The notes under the pieces were generated by a model. It was not told the origin of the DNA and did not search any database. It saw only the letters and a program-made list of their open reading frames with translations. Both the position numbers and the translations under genes were made by a program. Below are positions 1 to 7,183 of a DNA stretch of 17,306 bases, one piece after another. The DNA is from Limisphaerales bacterium (GTDB taxonomy: Bacteria; Verrucomicrobiota; Verrucomicrobiia; Limisphaerales; UBA8199). Each line of letters opens with the position of its first letter. Position 1 is the stretch's first letter. The DNA lies in assembly GCA_025356925.1 (NCBI GenBank), contig JANXQE010000773.1, positions 1 to 17,306 of the forward strand. Reading direction: 5' to 3'.

Positions 1-872
1 ACACCGTACAGAATTTTTTGTTCCACAACGAGGGACATTCCGGGGTAAACGGCTTCAAGGAAATCGGAGCGCGCTCCGGCCTGGCGTATGATGCGTACGG
101 CCTAACTCGCGGCGCCATGGGAATCGATTCGGCGAGGTTCCGCAGCGATGAATCGCTGGGCATAGCTATCGGCAACTTCGCCAATGAGATGAATGCGCTG
201 TACGTAGCGCAACGCGACTCGCTGCTCTTTGCCGATGAGGCAATCAAGGCAGGCGTCGGGCCGGCGAGCCAGAACCTCCTAAAGTTCGGCCTGTTTTTCT
301 TCGATTATGATTTGGATGGTCGCCTCGATGTCTTGACCGCCAATGGCCATCTCGAACCCGAAATCAACCGCGTCCAGCCTACTCAACAATATCGTCAGCC
401 CGCTCAGTTATTCTGGAATCGCGGGGAAAGCAGAGGGGCTGGTTTCGTGCCGGTTCCGGCCGAAAAATGCGGCAATGACCTATTTAAACCGATTGTCGGT
501 CGTGGTTCCGCCTTCGCCGACATCGATGGCGATGGTGACCTGGATGTCGTCCTCACCCAGGTCGCGGGTCCTCCGTTGCTGCTCCGCAACGACCAGCAAA
601 TCGGGCATCATTGGATCCGCCTGAAGCTGGTCGGGACGAAAAGCAATCGCGATGCGATCGGCGCGTGGGTGAAGGCGCGGGTGAACGGTCGTCAGCTATC
701 ACGTCAGGTGATGCCCACCCGGAGTTATCTGTCGCAATCCGAACTGCCGGTCACGATTGGCCTGGGGAACGCCGATCAAGTTGAAAACGTCGAGATCACC
801 TGGCCCAGCGGTACTGTGCAAAAGGTTTCTCCCCTGATTGATCGCTTGACTGTGATCACCGAGCCGCGATAG
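1..872 (+). CDS. FG-GAP/VCBS repeat protein with C-terminal ASPIC/UnbV domain (CRTAC1-like), 5' truncated
   Basis: The reading frame is open from the window edge (first whole codon at base 3) to a TAG at 870-872, so the start lies upstream. A TTG at 18-20 sits inside the conserved FLFHNEG phrase and is not a credible start. Two calcium-binding FG-GAP loops are visible, DYDLDGRLDV (near base 303) and DIDGDGDLDV (near base 522). A C-terminal ASPIC/UnbV domain follows, with landmarks GHHWIRLKL, SNRDAIGAWV, SYLSQSE, IGLG and ITWPSGTVQ. Proteins of this family are exported and fold as a beta-propeller followed by a small beta domain; their biochemical role is mostly unknown. It has the same architecture as the complete protein at 12587-14314. 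Family assignment is firm and function is not known. Confidence 0.9.
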   Translation, partial: TVQNFLFHNEGHSGVNGFKEIGARSGLAYDAYGLTRGAMGIDSARFRSDESLGIAIGNFANEMNALYVAQRDSLLFADEAIKAGVGPASQNLLKFGLFFFDYDLDGRLDVLTANGHLEPEINRVQPTQQYRQPAQLFWNRGESRGAGFVPVPAEKCGNDLFKPIVGRGSAFADIDGDGDLDVVLTQVAGPPLLLRNDQQIGHHWIRLKLVGTKSNRDAIGAWVKARVNGRQLSRQVMPTRSYLSQSELPVTIGLGNADQVENVEITWPSGTVQKVSPLIDRLTVITEPR

Positions 873-876
873 AAGA

Positions 877-978
877 CAGTCCCGGAAGGACGCGCTCGGC
901 GAGTTCCCAACTTAAAGGCCGGCAACTGTGAAAAAGGCAATCGAGTGGGGCCTCGTGGAACTCGGCCGTCCGGGACTG
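877..978. repeat. Long imperfect inverted repeat (two-part hairpin) upstream of the ligase gene
   Basis: Bases 877-886 are the exact reverse complement of 969-978 (10 bp). Inside this, 897-907 pairs with 957-968, with one bulged base at 965 (11 bp). A 10-base bulge (887-896) separates the two stems on the left side, and the loop is about 49 bases. A smaller hairpin, CGTCCG (967-972) with CGGACG (983-988), uses part of the same right arm, so the two folds exclude each other. No T-run follows, so it is not a classical terminator. It may be a structured leader, a transcript-end structure for the upstream gene, or a remnant of a small palindromic element. Confidence 0.5.
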
Positions 979-1014
979 ACGACGGACGATTTGCGCGAGT
1001 CCCTGACTGATTGA
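928..1014 (+). CDS. Possible 28-codon small ORF before the asparagine-synthetase-like gene
   Basis: GTG at 928 opens a 28-codon frame ending in TGA at 1012-1014, 15 bases before the next ATG. AAAGG at 914-918 lies 9 bases before the GTG, a usable ribosome-binding spacing. The predicted peptide starts MKKAIEWGLVELGRPG, is acidic at the C-terminus (TTDDLRESLTD) and has no Cys. Start and Shine-Dalgarno lie in the loop of the 877-978 hairpin. I recognise no family. It could be a leader peptide, a tiny partner of the ligase, or chance. Confidence 0.22.
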   Translation: MKKAIEWGLVELGRPGLTTDDLRESLTD

Positions 1015-1029
1015 AACCTAATTAACGTT

Positions 1030-2364
1030 ATGAACGAAGCCATTCCTCACCAGTACATCGAACGTGTCGTCGACCTGCTCGATCCCTCGACAAATCACAT
1101 CTACAACATGACGGTTGAGGAAGCTCGTGCCCGGGTCCAACGGGGCCCGATCGAGGCCGTGTGCGAAATCGACGGTTCCTTCGCCTTGCTCGCCCGCGAT
1201 GGTAAAATAGTTCGCATGGCGCGCTCGTTGGACCGTCCAATGCGTTACTTTCTAGCGAAGCGCGCTGAAGGACCCGCGCTCATCGTCGCCGACCGGATCG
1301 ACAGTATCTATCGGCAACTCCAGGCCGAAGGGCTCGCCAGCCAGTTCCACCCCAGCTACACCCGAATGGTGCCGGCGCATTATGTCGTTGAGATCCACCT
1401 GGTGGGTTGTCCTGATCCCGACCCAACTTATACGCGGTTCTTCACCCCTCAGCGCAATGCCCTGCCCACCGACCTGGATGAGATTGGCCGCCGTTACATC
1501 GGGGCGCTGGCTGATGAAATTGCGAAATGGCTCAAACTCATCCCGGAACAAGAGCCGATTGGTGTCGCATTTTCTGGTGGCGTGGACAGTGGTTCGGTAT
1601 TCCTCGCCACCTACCACACGATGCGAAAGCTGGGTATGAATCCCGCCCGGCTCAAAGCCTTTACGCTGAACTTCGGCGACGGTCCGGATTTCCAGCAAGC
1701 CCGGGACTTTCTGGACCGACTGCATCTCGGCATGTTCCTTGAGCCCATCGAAGCGGATCTCTCCTCGCTGGCGGTCGGCGAAACGTTGCGCGTGCTGGAA
1801 GATTACAAAAGCCTGGACGTTGAATGCGCGTCGATGGGGTTAGCCCTCTGCCGGGGCATTCGCGGGCGTTATCCCGACTGGCGATTTCTCCTCGACGGCG
1901 ACGGTGGTGATGAAAACCTGAAAGACTACCCGATCGAAGAGAACCCCGAGCTGACGATTCGGAGTGTGGTCAACAATCTGATGTTGTACCAGGAAGGCTG
2001 GGGGGTCGGGCGCATTAAGCACTCGCTGACCTATAGCGGCGGTTTGAGCCGCAGCTATGCTCGCACCTACGCGCCGGCCCGCCATTACGGCTTCGACGGG
2101 CTTAGCCCCTACACGCGGCCCAGCGTCATCAGCGTCGCTGAGGGCATTCCCTTCACCACTTTGAGCGAGATGTCCGTTGCCAAACTCTACCCCCTTAAGG
2201 GCGAAATCGTTTCCAGAGGCATCCGAGCCCTCACTGGATTTGACATGCCGGTGTTTCCCAAGCGTCGTTTCCAACACGGCGCGATCGGTGTGGAACGGCT
2301 TCGCAACCACCTTCCCACCCAGGAACTCCAATACCGCAAACAATTCCTGGCCCTTTATAGCTAG
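1030..2364 (+). CDS. Asparagine-synthetase-like ATP-dependent amide ligase lacking the glutaminase cysteine
   Basis: The 444-residue protein has a C-terminal asparagine synthase domain. The ATP-pyrophosphatase P-loop SGGVDS is at residues 182-187, the second nucleotide/Mg loop DGDGGDE at 289-295, and the late PKRRFQHG segment matches the conserved basic stretch near the family C-terminus. In AsnB-type enzymes this domain adenylates a carboxylate that is then attacked by ammonia or an amine. The first ~100 residues keep the late part of the class-II glutaminase fold (IDGSFALLARDGK, ADRIDS), but there is no Cys at position 2 and the protein starts MNEAIPHQ. Glutamine hydrolysis is therefore unlikely. 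Full AsnB enzymes are about 500-630 residues. Beta-lactam synthetase and lasso cyclases show the same loss, so the product need not be asparagine. No clear Shine-Dalgarno precedes the ATG. The gene converges on the DUF1015 gene with a 9-base gap. Confidence 0.85.
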   Translation: MNEAIPHQYIERVVDLLDPSTNHIYNMTVEEARARVQRGPIEAVCEIDGSFALLARDGKIVRMARSLDRPMRYFLAKRAEGPALIVADRIDSIYRQLQAEGLASQFHPSYTRMVPAHYVVEIHLVGCPDPDPTYTRFFTPQRNALPTDLDEIGRRYIGALADEIAKWLKLIPEQEPIGVAFSGGVDSGSVFLATYHTMRKLGMNPARLKAFTLNFGDGPDFQQARDFLDRLHLGMFLEPIEADLSSLAVGETLRVLEDYKSLDVECASMGLALCRGIRGRYPDWRFLLDGDGGDENLKDYPIEENPELTIRSVVNNLMLYQEGWGVGRIKHSLTYSGGLSRSYARTYAPARHYGFDGLSPYTRPSVISVAEGIPFTTLSEMSVAKLYPLKGEIVSRGIRALTGFDMPVFPKRRFQHGAIGVERLRNHLPTQELQYRKQFLALYS

Positions 2365-2373
2365 AGCTGCGCC

Positions 2374-3588
2374 TTAGAGCATGTGACAGAACATGGCATC
2401 GCGCAGCTTCGGCTCGAACCAGGTGCTTTTGGGCGGCATCACGCCGTCCGCGTCGGCTACGGTCATTAAATCCTCGATGCTGGTGGGAAACATTGAAAAC
2501 GCGCACGCGTAGTCACCGCGGTTCACCAACTTCTCCAATTCCGCGGTTCCGCGAATGCCGCCCACGAAGTTGATGCGTTTGCTCGTGCGCGGGTCGTCGA
2601 TGCCGAAGATGGGATTCAGCACTTGCTTCTGGAGAAGGGTGACATCCAGTTTCTCGATTGGATCCGTGGTGGCCGCGAAGCGAGGCCGGAAATAGAGGCT
2701 GTGCCATTTGCCAGTCAGGTAAAGGCCAAGCTCGTGCTTGCGCGCGGGGGTGGGTTTCGCATTTGCCTCGATCACGAAAACCCCGTCCAGCTTTTCCAAC
2801 AATAGAGCGGGAGAAAGCCCGTTGAGGTCCTTCAGGACACGATTGTACGGGAGGATCCGAACCTGGTTGTGGGGAAAGATCACGCTCAGGAAACACCCGC
2901 TGTGCCCCGCTCCCCGACGTGACTGAAAAACCCGCGCCGCGGCTGCGCTCCGGTGGTGGCCATCTGCGATATAAAGAGAAGACAGGCCCTCGAACTCCTT
3001 CTCGATCATGCGGGTATCCTCGGGCTTCGTGATGACCCAGGCCGTGTGCCGGACGCCGTCCTTGGCGACGAAGTCAATCTCAGGTGCTGACGCGGTGTGT
3101 CGACCGATGACTTCCTCCAGCTTGCTGGTCGACCGATAAACCAGAAAGACCGGGCCGGTTTGGGAATTAAGCGCCTCGATATGCCGGACGCGGTCATCTT
3201 CTTTGTCGGGCCGCGTAAACTCATGCTTTTTGATAACCCCCTGGAGGTAATCCTCGCAACTGGCCGCCCCCACCAAACCGACCTGGCTGTGTGTACCCAT
3301 TACCTGGCGATACAGATAGAACGCCGGTTGCTTGTCTTGCCGAAGGGCCCCGTCTCTGATCAGCCGCTGGAAGTTTTCATTTCCTTTGGCATAGACCTCC
3401 GGGGCGTAGAGGTCTGTGCCGGGCGGCAGGCCGATTTCCGGCTTGCTCACCTGGAGGAAACTCAGGGGATTACCCGCAGCGGTCTGACGGGCTTCCTCGG
3501 AGGACATTACGTCGTAAGGCAGTTCGCAGATTTGAGCGGCGAGATCCGGTTTCGGGCGTAGTGCGGCAAAAGGCTTAATATTGGCCAT
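2374..3588 (-). CDS. DUF1015 family protein
   Basis: The 404-residue cytoplasmic protein has no signal peptide or membrane segment. Diagnostic family landmarks are an N-terminal IKPFAALRP, PYDVMS (24-29), HEFTRPDKEDDRVRH (122-136), the signature YIADGHHR (206-213) and ILPYNRV (245-251). Length is normal for the family. The clustered His and charged residues look like an active site, but the activity has not been established to my knowledge. From memory, homologues often sit beside serA/serC serine-biosynthesis genes; none is visible here. The gene is tail-to-tail with the ligase (9 bases between stops) with no hairpin between them. The ATG at 3588 has no obvious Shine-Dalgarno. Family certain, function unknown. 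Confidence 0.88.
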   Translation of the reverse strand: MANIKPFAALRPKPDLAAQICELPYDVMSSEEARQTAAGNPLSFLQVSKPEIGLPPGTDLYAPEVYAKGNENFQRLIRDGALRQDKQPAFYLYRQVMGTHSQVGLVGAASCEDYLQGVIKKHEFTRPDKEDDRVRHIEALNSQTGPVFLVYRSTSKLEEVIGRHTASAPEIDFVAKDGVRHTAWVITKPEDTRMIEKEFEGLSSLYIADGHHRSAAAARVFQSRRGAGHSGCFLSVIFPHNQVRILPYNRVLKDLNGLSPALLLEKLDGVFVIEANAKPTPARKHELGLYLTGKWHSLYFRPRFAATTDPIEKLDVTLLQKQVLNPIFGIDDPRTSKRINFVGGIRGTAELEKLVNRGDYACAFSMFPTSIEDLMTVADADGVMPPKSTWFEPKLRDAMFCHML

Positions 3589-3730
3589 TAGTGCCGCCGA
3601 AGATAATTAACGAACTGCTGATTGCCAACCGACAAGTGTGCGCAGGAGAAGCCCGGGCGCGGGCATTGCTGCCCTCAGCAACTTGTCATATCGTCGGTGC
3701 GGGTGAACCGCGTGGTACTCAGGTCCGCGT

Positions 3731-3777
3731 CGGACACTGCTGCGGACTGAAAGTCCGCGCGCCGGGGGCAGTGTTCG
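3731..3777. repeat. Nested palindromic repeat (REP-like) in the 3589-3802 intergenic gap
   Basis: An outer stem of ten positions pairs 3731-3740 with 3768-3777, with one G-T or A-C position. It encloses a perfect 7-bp stem GCGGACT/AGTCCGC (3742-3748 with 3752-3758) around a 3-base loop. GTCCGCG also occurs at 3723-3729, so the inner arm has two possible partners. There is no T-run, so a rho-independent terminator is unlikely. It lies downstream of the DUF3365 gene and upstream of the DUF1015 gene. The core GCGGACTGAAAGTCCGC is a phrase I remember as dispersed in verrucomicrobial genomes, where one frame reads ADFQSA. I saw nothing else in this 214-base gap. Confidence 0.6.
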
Positions 3778-3802
3778 CTGCGCCCAAGAAAACCTCGACC
3801 GG

Positions 3803-4444
3803 TCAAAACTCTAATGGAACACGAACGACCATGCCGCCCATGACATCACCCAGCTTGAAATCTGTTTTGCCTCCGGCTGCGTGCGCATTGTGGCATTCCA
3901 CACAGCTCGAGACTGTCGCCCGATCCGGGTACACCGCTGTAAAATATCTGCGGCCGCCGAGCGATTCCTCCGCGTAGTAGTTCGAATCCGGGTGGTCGAG
4001 AACAGTCTGGAGTCCCTTTTTTTCGGTCGGAGTTTCGGGTGCATTTCTCGGGTCAATCGGCCAGAGCGAGCGAAGCACGTAATGGAATTCGGCGCCCTGC
4101 CGCTGCACAGCTTCCGACCCCAGCCGCAACACCTGGGCGGGCACAGGCAGAGCTTTGTCCTCCTGCCAGTGTTCGGAAACCTTGAGGAGTTTTTCCTCTG
4201 CCCCGAGTCGTTGCAGAATATGACGGGAATACACCTCGCGATCCGCAGCGATGACAGCGTGGAGGGCATCGGCCATTTCCTGGGGCTTGAATGTGACCTC
4301 GGGCGGGGATTTTGCCGCCGGTTTGGCTGGGTTCTCACCGCACCCTGAAACCCCGAGGAGCAGAACAGCGATGCCCACCCTAATGTTGTTCCACGGGCAG
4401 AGGGCCGTGCCTAGCTGCAGAGCCAATTCATTTATCGTACGCAT
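3803..4444 (-). CDS. DUF3365 (Tll0287-like) mono-heme c-type lipoprotein
   Basis: From the ATG at 4444 the protein has 213 residues. A hydrophobic stretch GIAVLLLGVSGC ends in a lipobox (VSGC, lipidated Cys35), followed by a Pro/Lys/Ala-rich linker. The rest fits DUF3365: LRSLWPIDPRNAPE (about 124-137), the heme site CVECH (C181, C184, H185), and a GDVMGGMVVRVPL ending. The family (Tll0287) has a PAS-like fold with one covalently bound heme and is thought to act as a redox or gas sensor or electron carrier. A GTG at 4489 would add 15 polar residues before the signal and is less likely. The gene is last in the minus-strand run, 122 bases after the preceding gene, so co-transcription is probable but less certain than for the others. 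Confidence 0.82.
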   Translation of the reverse strand: MRTINELALQLGTALCPWNNIRVGIAVLLLGVSGCGENPAKPAAKSPPEVTFKPQEMADALHAVIAADREVYSRHILQRLGAEEKLLKVSEHWQEDKALPVPAQVLRLGSEAVQRQGAEFHYVLRSLWPIDPRNAPETPTEKKGLQTVLDHPDSNYYAEESLGGRRYFTAVYPDRATVSSCVECHNAHAAGGKTDFKLGDVMGGMVVRVPLEF

Positions 4445-4566
4445 GTCGATCGCAGCTTTTGTCGATTGAGCTCTTACGAGCGGTTGCACTCAACCCGGTT
4501 GTCCTGAGAGCGCGAAAAGTATTTCAGCTTTGCCGCGATGGTTCAATCTTCGTCGCGTCCCTGGAT

Positions 4567-5685
4567 TCACTTGGGCGTGGGCACGGGGGTGAACCGCCCG
4601 GCATGCCCTTGCAGCAAACCCAGTTCCACTTTTCGATTGCCTCCCGAATCGAAGCTCAACTTCCCGGTCACGCCCGGCCACGAAAATCCAGTTGGAAGCC
4701 GGTGCGGCGGAGCCTGGAATACGGTTTGTCTGAGCAGGTGGCTCAACAGCCTGGCGGCATCGTAGCTCATGGCCGCCATCGAATCGGGTATATGGGCCCA
4801 GCGCGCCCGATAAGTGGTTTGAAACACGCCCCAAAGGGCGGCGCTTTCATCGTCCCGTTTGACAATCGGGATCAGGAATCCATCCATTGCGTCGCCTGCT
4901 GCGCTGATGAAATCATCGGAATGTAGCCGACCCGGCCCGGCGAGTCTCCCGAGGTATCCGTTCGCTCGAAGATCTTTGGCGAGCCTGCCAGCGGACACAG
5001 GGTCGAGCCAGATTAGGACTCCGTCCGGATGACTCCCCAGGATACTTGCCCGAAGGTTGTCGGCACTGGTCCCGGACGAGGCGGCTTCAATGATGGGCTC
5101 CAAATCATAGTGGCCGGCTGATGCGACCTGTCCAAGGTCGTGGGAGAGCTCGCGTCCAGCCCGCCCCTCGGGCACCACCGCCGCCCAGTGATAGCGCTTG
5201 CCTGGCAGCGGACCGGACACGGCCTCAAACAGAACTTTGGCTTCCTCTTCCGTGCGCGGCACGACGCGAAACAGCCAGGGAACCCCCGTGCGGCTTACTG
5301 AGGAGTCGGCGCATAGAGAGACGACGGGCACGGCGGTGCGCCCTGAGACCTGCAGCACAAGGTGGGAAGCCGCCCCATCCGGAGGCGCGATCAGCCCGGC
5401 CACTCCTTCGTCGATGACCAGCCGAGCCGCCTCTCCTGCGTCGGTACCCCATTGCCCGACACGTCCCCGGATCGTCACTTCAAATCTGTCGCCGGGAGTC
5501 TCACTGGCCTGTTCCTGCGCCAGCAGTACCCCTTCGCGCACGCTGCGCGCCTGCGGTTCGTCCGGTGGCAATAACACTCCGAGCTTGAGACTGGCGCTCG
5601 CGCCTTTCTCAGCGCTGCACCGCGGGACCGACCAGGCGCTCAAGACAAGAATCGCCGAAAAACCAATCGCAGCGGTTCGGATCAT
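4567..5685 (-). CDS. Type-1 periplasmic binding protein (Peripla_BP_6, LivJ-like)
   Basis: The 372-residue protein has a Sec signal peptide (MIRTAAIGFSAILVLSAWSV, predicted cleavage after CSA at residue 25). A type-1 binding-protein fold follows: LKLGVLLPPDEPQARSVREG, then VAGLIAPPDGAASH and PWLFRVVPRTEEEA, as in branched-chain amino acid binding proteins. Length is normal. It would bind a small molecule in the periplasm; the ligand cannot be read from sequence. Its ATG is 3 bases after the TAG of the upstream gene, which encodes a second protein of the same fold, so the pair is very likely translationally coupled. No ABC permease or ATPase is in the window, so a transport role is not supported locally. 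Confidence 0.82.
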   Translation of the reverse strand: MIRTAAIGFSAILVLSAWSVPRCSAEKGASASLKLGVLLPPDEPQARSVREGVLLAQEQASETPGDRFEVTIRGRVGQWGTDAGEAARLVIDEGVAGLIAPPDGAASHLVLQVSGRTAVPVVSLCADSSVSRTGVPWLFRVVPRTEEEAKVLFEAVSGPLPGKRYHWAAVVPEGRAGRELSHDLGQVASAGHYDLEPIIEAASSGTSADNLRASILGSHPDGVLIWLDPVSAGRLAKDLRANGYLGRLAGPGRLHSDDFISAAGDAMDGFLIPIVKRDDESAALWGVFQTTYRARWAHIPDSMAAMSYDAARLLSHLLRQTVFQAPPHRLPTGFSWPGVTGKLSFDSGGNRKVELGLLQGHAGRFTPVPTPK

Positions 5686-5688
5686 CGC

Positions 5689-7170
5689 CTAGGGGTTACT
5701 CAGCCTGGCCTGTCGAGAAGCGACGGGATCGAATTCCCATCGGCCCTGTTTGCAATGAGCCGTGACCACTGGCGCAATATTGTCCCAACGGCCGTCGAAG
5801 CGCATGTATCCCGTCACGCCGCGGTACTCATCCAAACTGGTAAGCTGATCGTGAACTCGATAGCGGTTCGGGCCCGCTTTGTTGATCGCGTCGAGCAGCA
5901 GTTGCGCGCCATCATAACCGTATCCAGCATAGATATCCGGCTGGATCCCGTACCGCTTTTGGAAGCGTTGACGGAAACCAGTCCAGGCGGAGTCCTTCTT
6001 TTCGGGATCAAAGAAAAATGTGGCCGTGGCTCCTTCGGCCGCCGGGCCCGCAAATTGCGCAAACTGAGGATCCACCAGGCGATCGAAGCCAAAAAAAGCT
6101 GCGTTCACGCCCGCTGATCGCAGCCGTGCCGCTGCTGAACCAGTCTCGGCCGGGTTGCCCCAAAACAGCACCGCCTGGGGCTCCGCCTGCTTGATCACGG
6201 CAACCTGGGTATCAAAACTGCGCTCGCCTTCCTTGAAGTTGATTTCCTGCAAGATGGGGGAGCCCAGTCGGCGCACGGCATCCACAAACGGCCTGGCGCC
6301 CACTCGTCCCGGACGATTGTTCGTCCGCAACACGACGATCCTTTTCAAGCCCCTTTCTTTGACGATGAGGGAAGCCAGTCGATAGCCTTGTTGCCGGTTA
6401 TCAGGAAAGATTCGCAATAACCATGGGATTTGGGTTTCAGTAAGTGTCGGATCCGGATCGGAGCAGTTCACCATGAAGGTCTCGATCTTGAGGCTTACCC
6501 GCAGCGCGACGTGCGTGGCGTCACCGTCAATCGTGCCGATAAAACCGAGCACATCTTTATCGGAGAATTCGACGGCGATATTGGCCGCACTTCCCCACTG
6601 AGGCGAGTCCGCTTTCTCGATGAGTTCGAAGGGCAGCTTGCCCGGCGGACGAGCGGCGTTGACTTCATCGAACGCCAGCATCACACCCTTTCGGCTCATC
6701 TCGCCACGTTTGGCTTCCGGCCCGTACGGTGGCGGGCTTAGCAATCCAACTTTGAGCGAGGTCAGGTTGGTAGGATCGGGATAGTCGCGACCGGGACCTC
6801 GAAAGGGCAGCCGCTCAAGCCAATATCGGTAGTAGGGTTCAATGTTGCGGTACGGCAACATGTCCGCCGGCGCATTGCCGTAATATGGATACTCGCCGGC
6901 AATGATCTGCAGGACGGAAGGCGTGCCTGGCGTGAGGACCGGCTCGGTTGTGTAATTGGTGCTCTTGTCCTCTTTATCCACATAGGCGCAACGGCCGCAA
7001 TTTGCAAAACCGACCATAACCAGTATCAGAAGCAACCACGGCGAAGGCAATATTCGGTCTCGGGACCCCGAAAAGCGCCACGGTACTGGCGCACTCCAAA
7101 ACCTCCGGCATCCCGGGTGCGGTTCATGGAACACCAGGACTCGTCGGCCGGTTACGCGCGAGCTTTTCAT
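5689..7170 (-). CDS. Membrane-anchored type-1 periplasmic binding protein with long N-terminal extension
   Basis: This 493-residue protein has one hydrophobic segment (about 45-56, PWLLLILVMVGFANC). Cysteines at 58 and 61 follow, in a poor lipobox context (FANC). About 75 residues of unassigned sequence (YPYYGNAPADMLPYRNIEPY and onward) come next, and the binding-protein domain starts near residue 138 (SLKVGLLSPPPYG). Domain landmarks are GFIGTIDGDATH, IPWLLRIFPDN and PDIYAGYGYDGAQLLLDAIN. Usual family length is about 370-400, so the N-terminus is unusual. The ATG at 7170 has a good ribosome-binding site (AAAGGA, 4 bases away), 13 bases after the upstream stop, which supports the long start. 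It is the likely partner of the binding protein encoded 3 bases downstream. Confidence 0.82.
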   Translation of the reverse strand: MKSSRVTGRRVLVFHEPHPGCRRFWSAPVPWRFSGSRDRILPSPWLLLILVMVGFANCGRCAYVDKEDKSTNYTTEPVLTPGTPSVLQIIAGEYPYYGNAPADMLPYRNIEPYYRYWLERLPFRGPGRDYPDPTNLTSLKVGLLSPPPYGPEAKRGEMSRKGVMLAFDEVNAARPPGKLPFELIEKADSPQWGSAANIAVEFSDKDVLGFIGTIDGDATHVALRVSLKIETFMVNCSDPDPTLTETQIPWLLRIFPDNRQQGYRLASLIVKERGLKRIVVLRTNNRPGRVGARPFVDAVRRLGSPILQEINFKEGERSFDTQVAVIKQAEPQAVLFWGNPAETGSAAARLRSAGVNAAFFGFDRLVDPQFAQFAGPAAEGATATFFFDPEKKDSAWTGFRQRFQKRYGIQPDIYAGYGYDGAQLLLDAINKAGPNRYRVHDQLTSLDEYRGVTGYMRFDGRWDNIAPVVTAHCKQGRWEFDPVASRQARLSNP

Positions 7171-7183
7171 AGTGTCCTTTCCC

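Noticed and set aside
928..2364. Lasso-peptide locus (small precursor plus asparagine-synthetase-like cyclase)
   Set aside because: No McjB-type protease gene nearby, and the 28-residue ORF lacks a recognisable leader/core with a ring-forming acid.
3591..3977. Plus-strand 128-codon ORF
   Set aside because: It covers the palindromic repeat and the antisense end of the DUF3365 gene, with no recognisable domain.
4445..4489. GTG 4489 as start of the DUF3365 protein
   Set aside because: Adds 15 residues before the signal without a better ribosome-binding site; kept only as an alternative.
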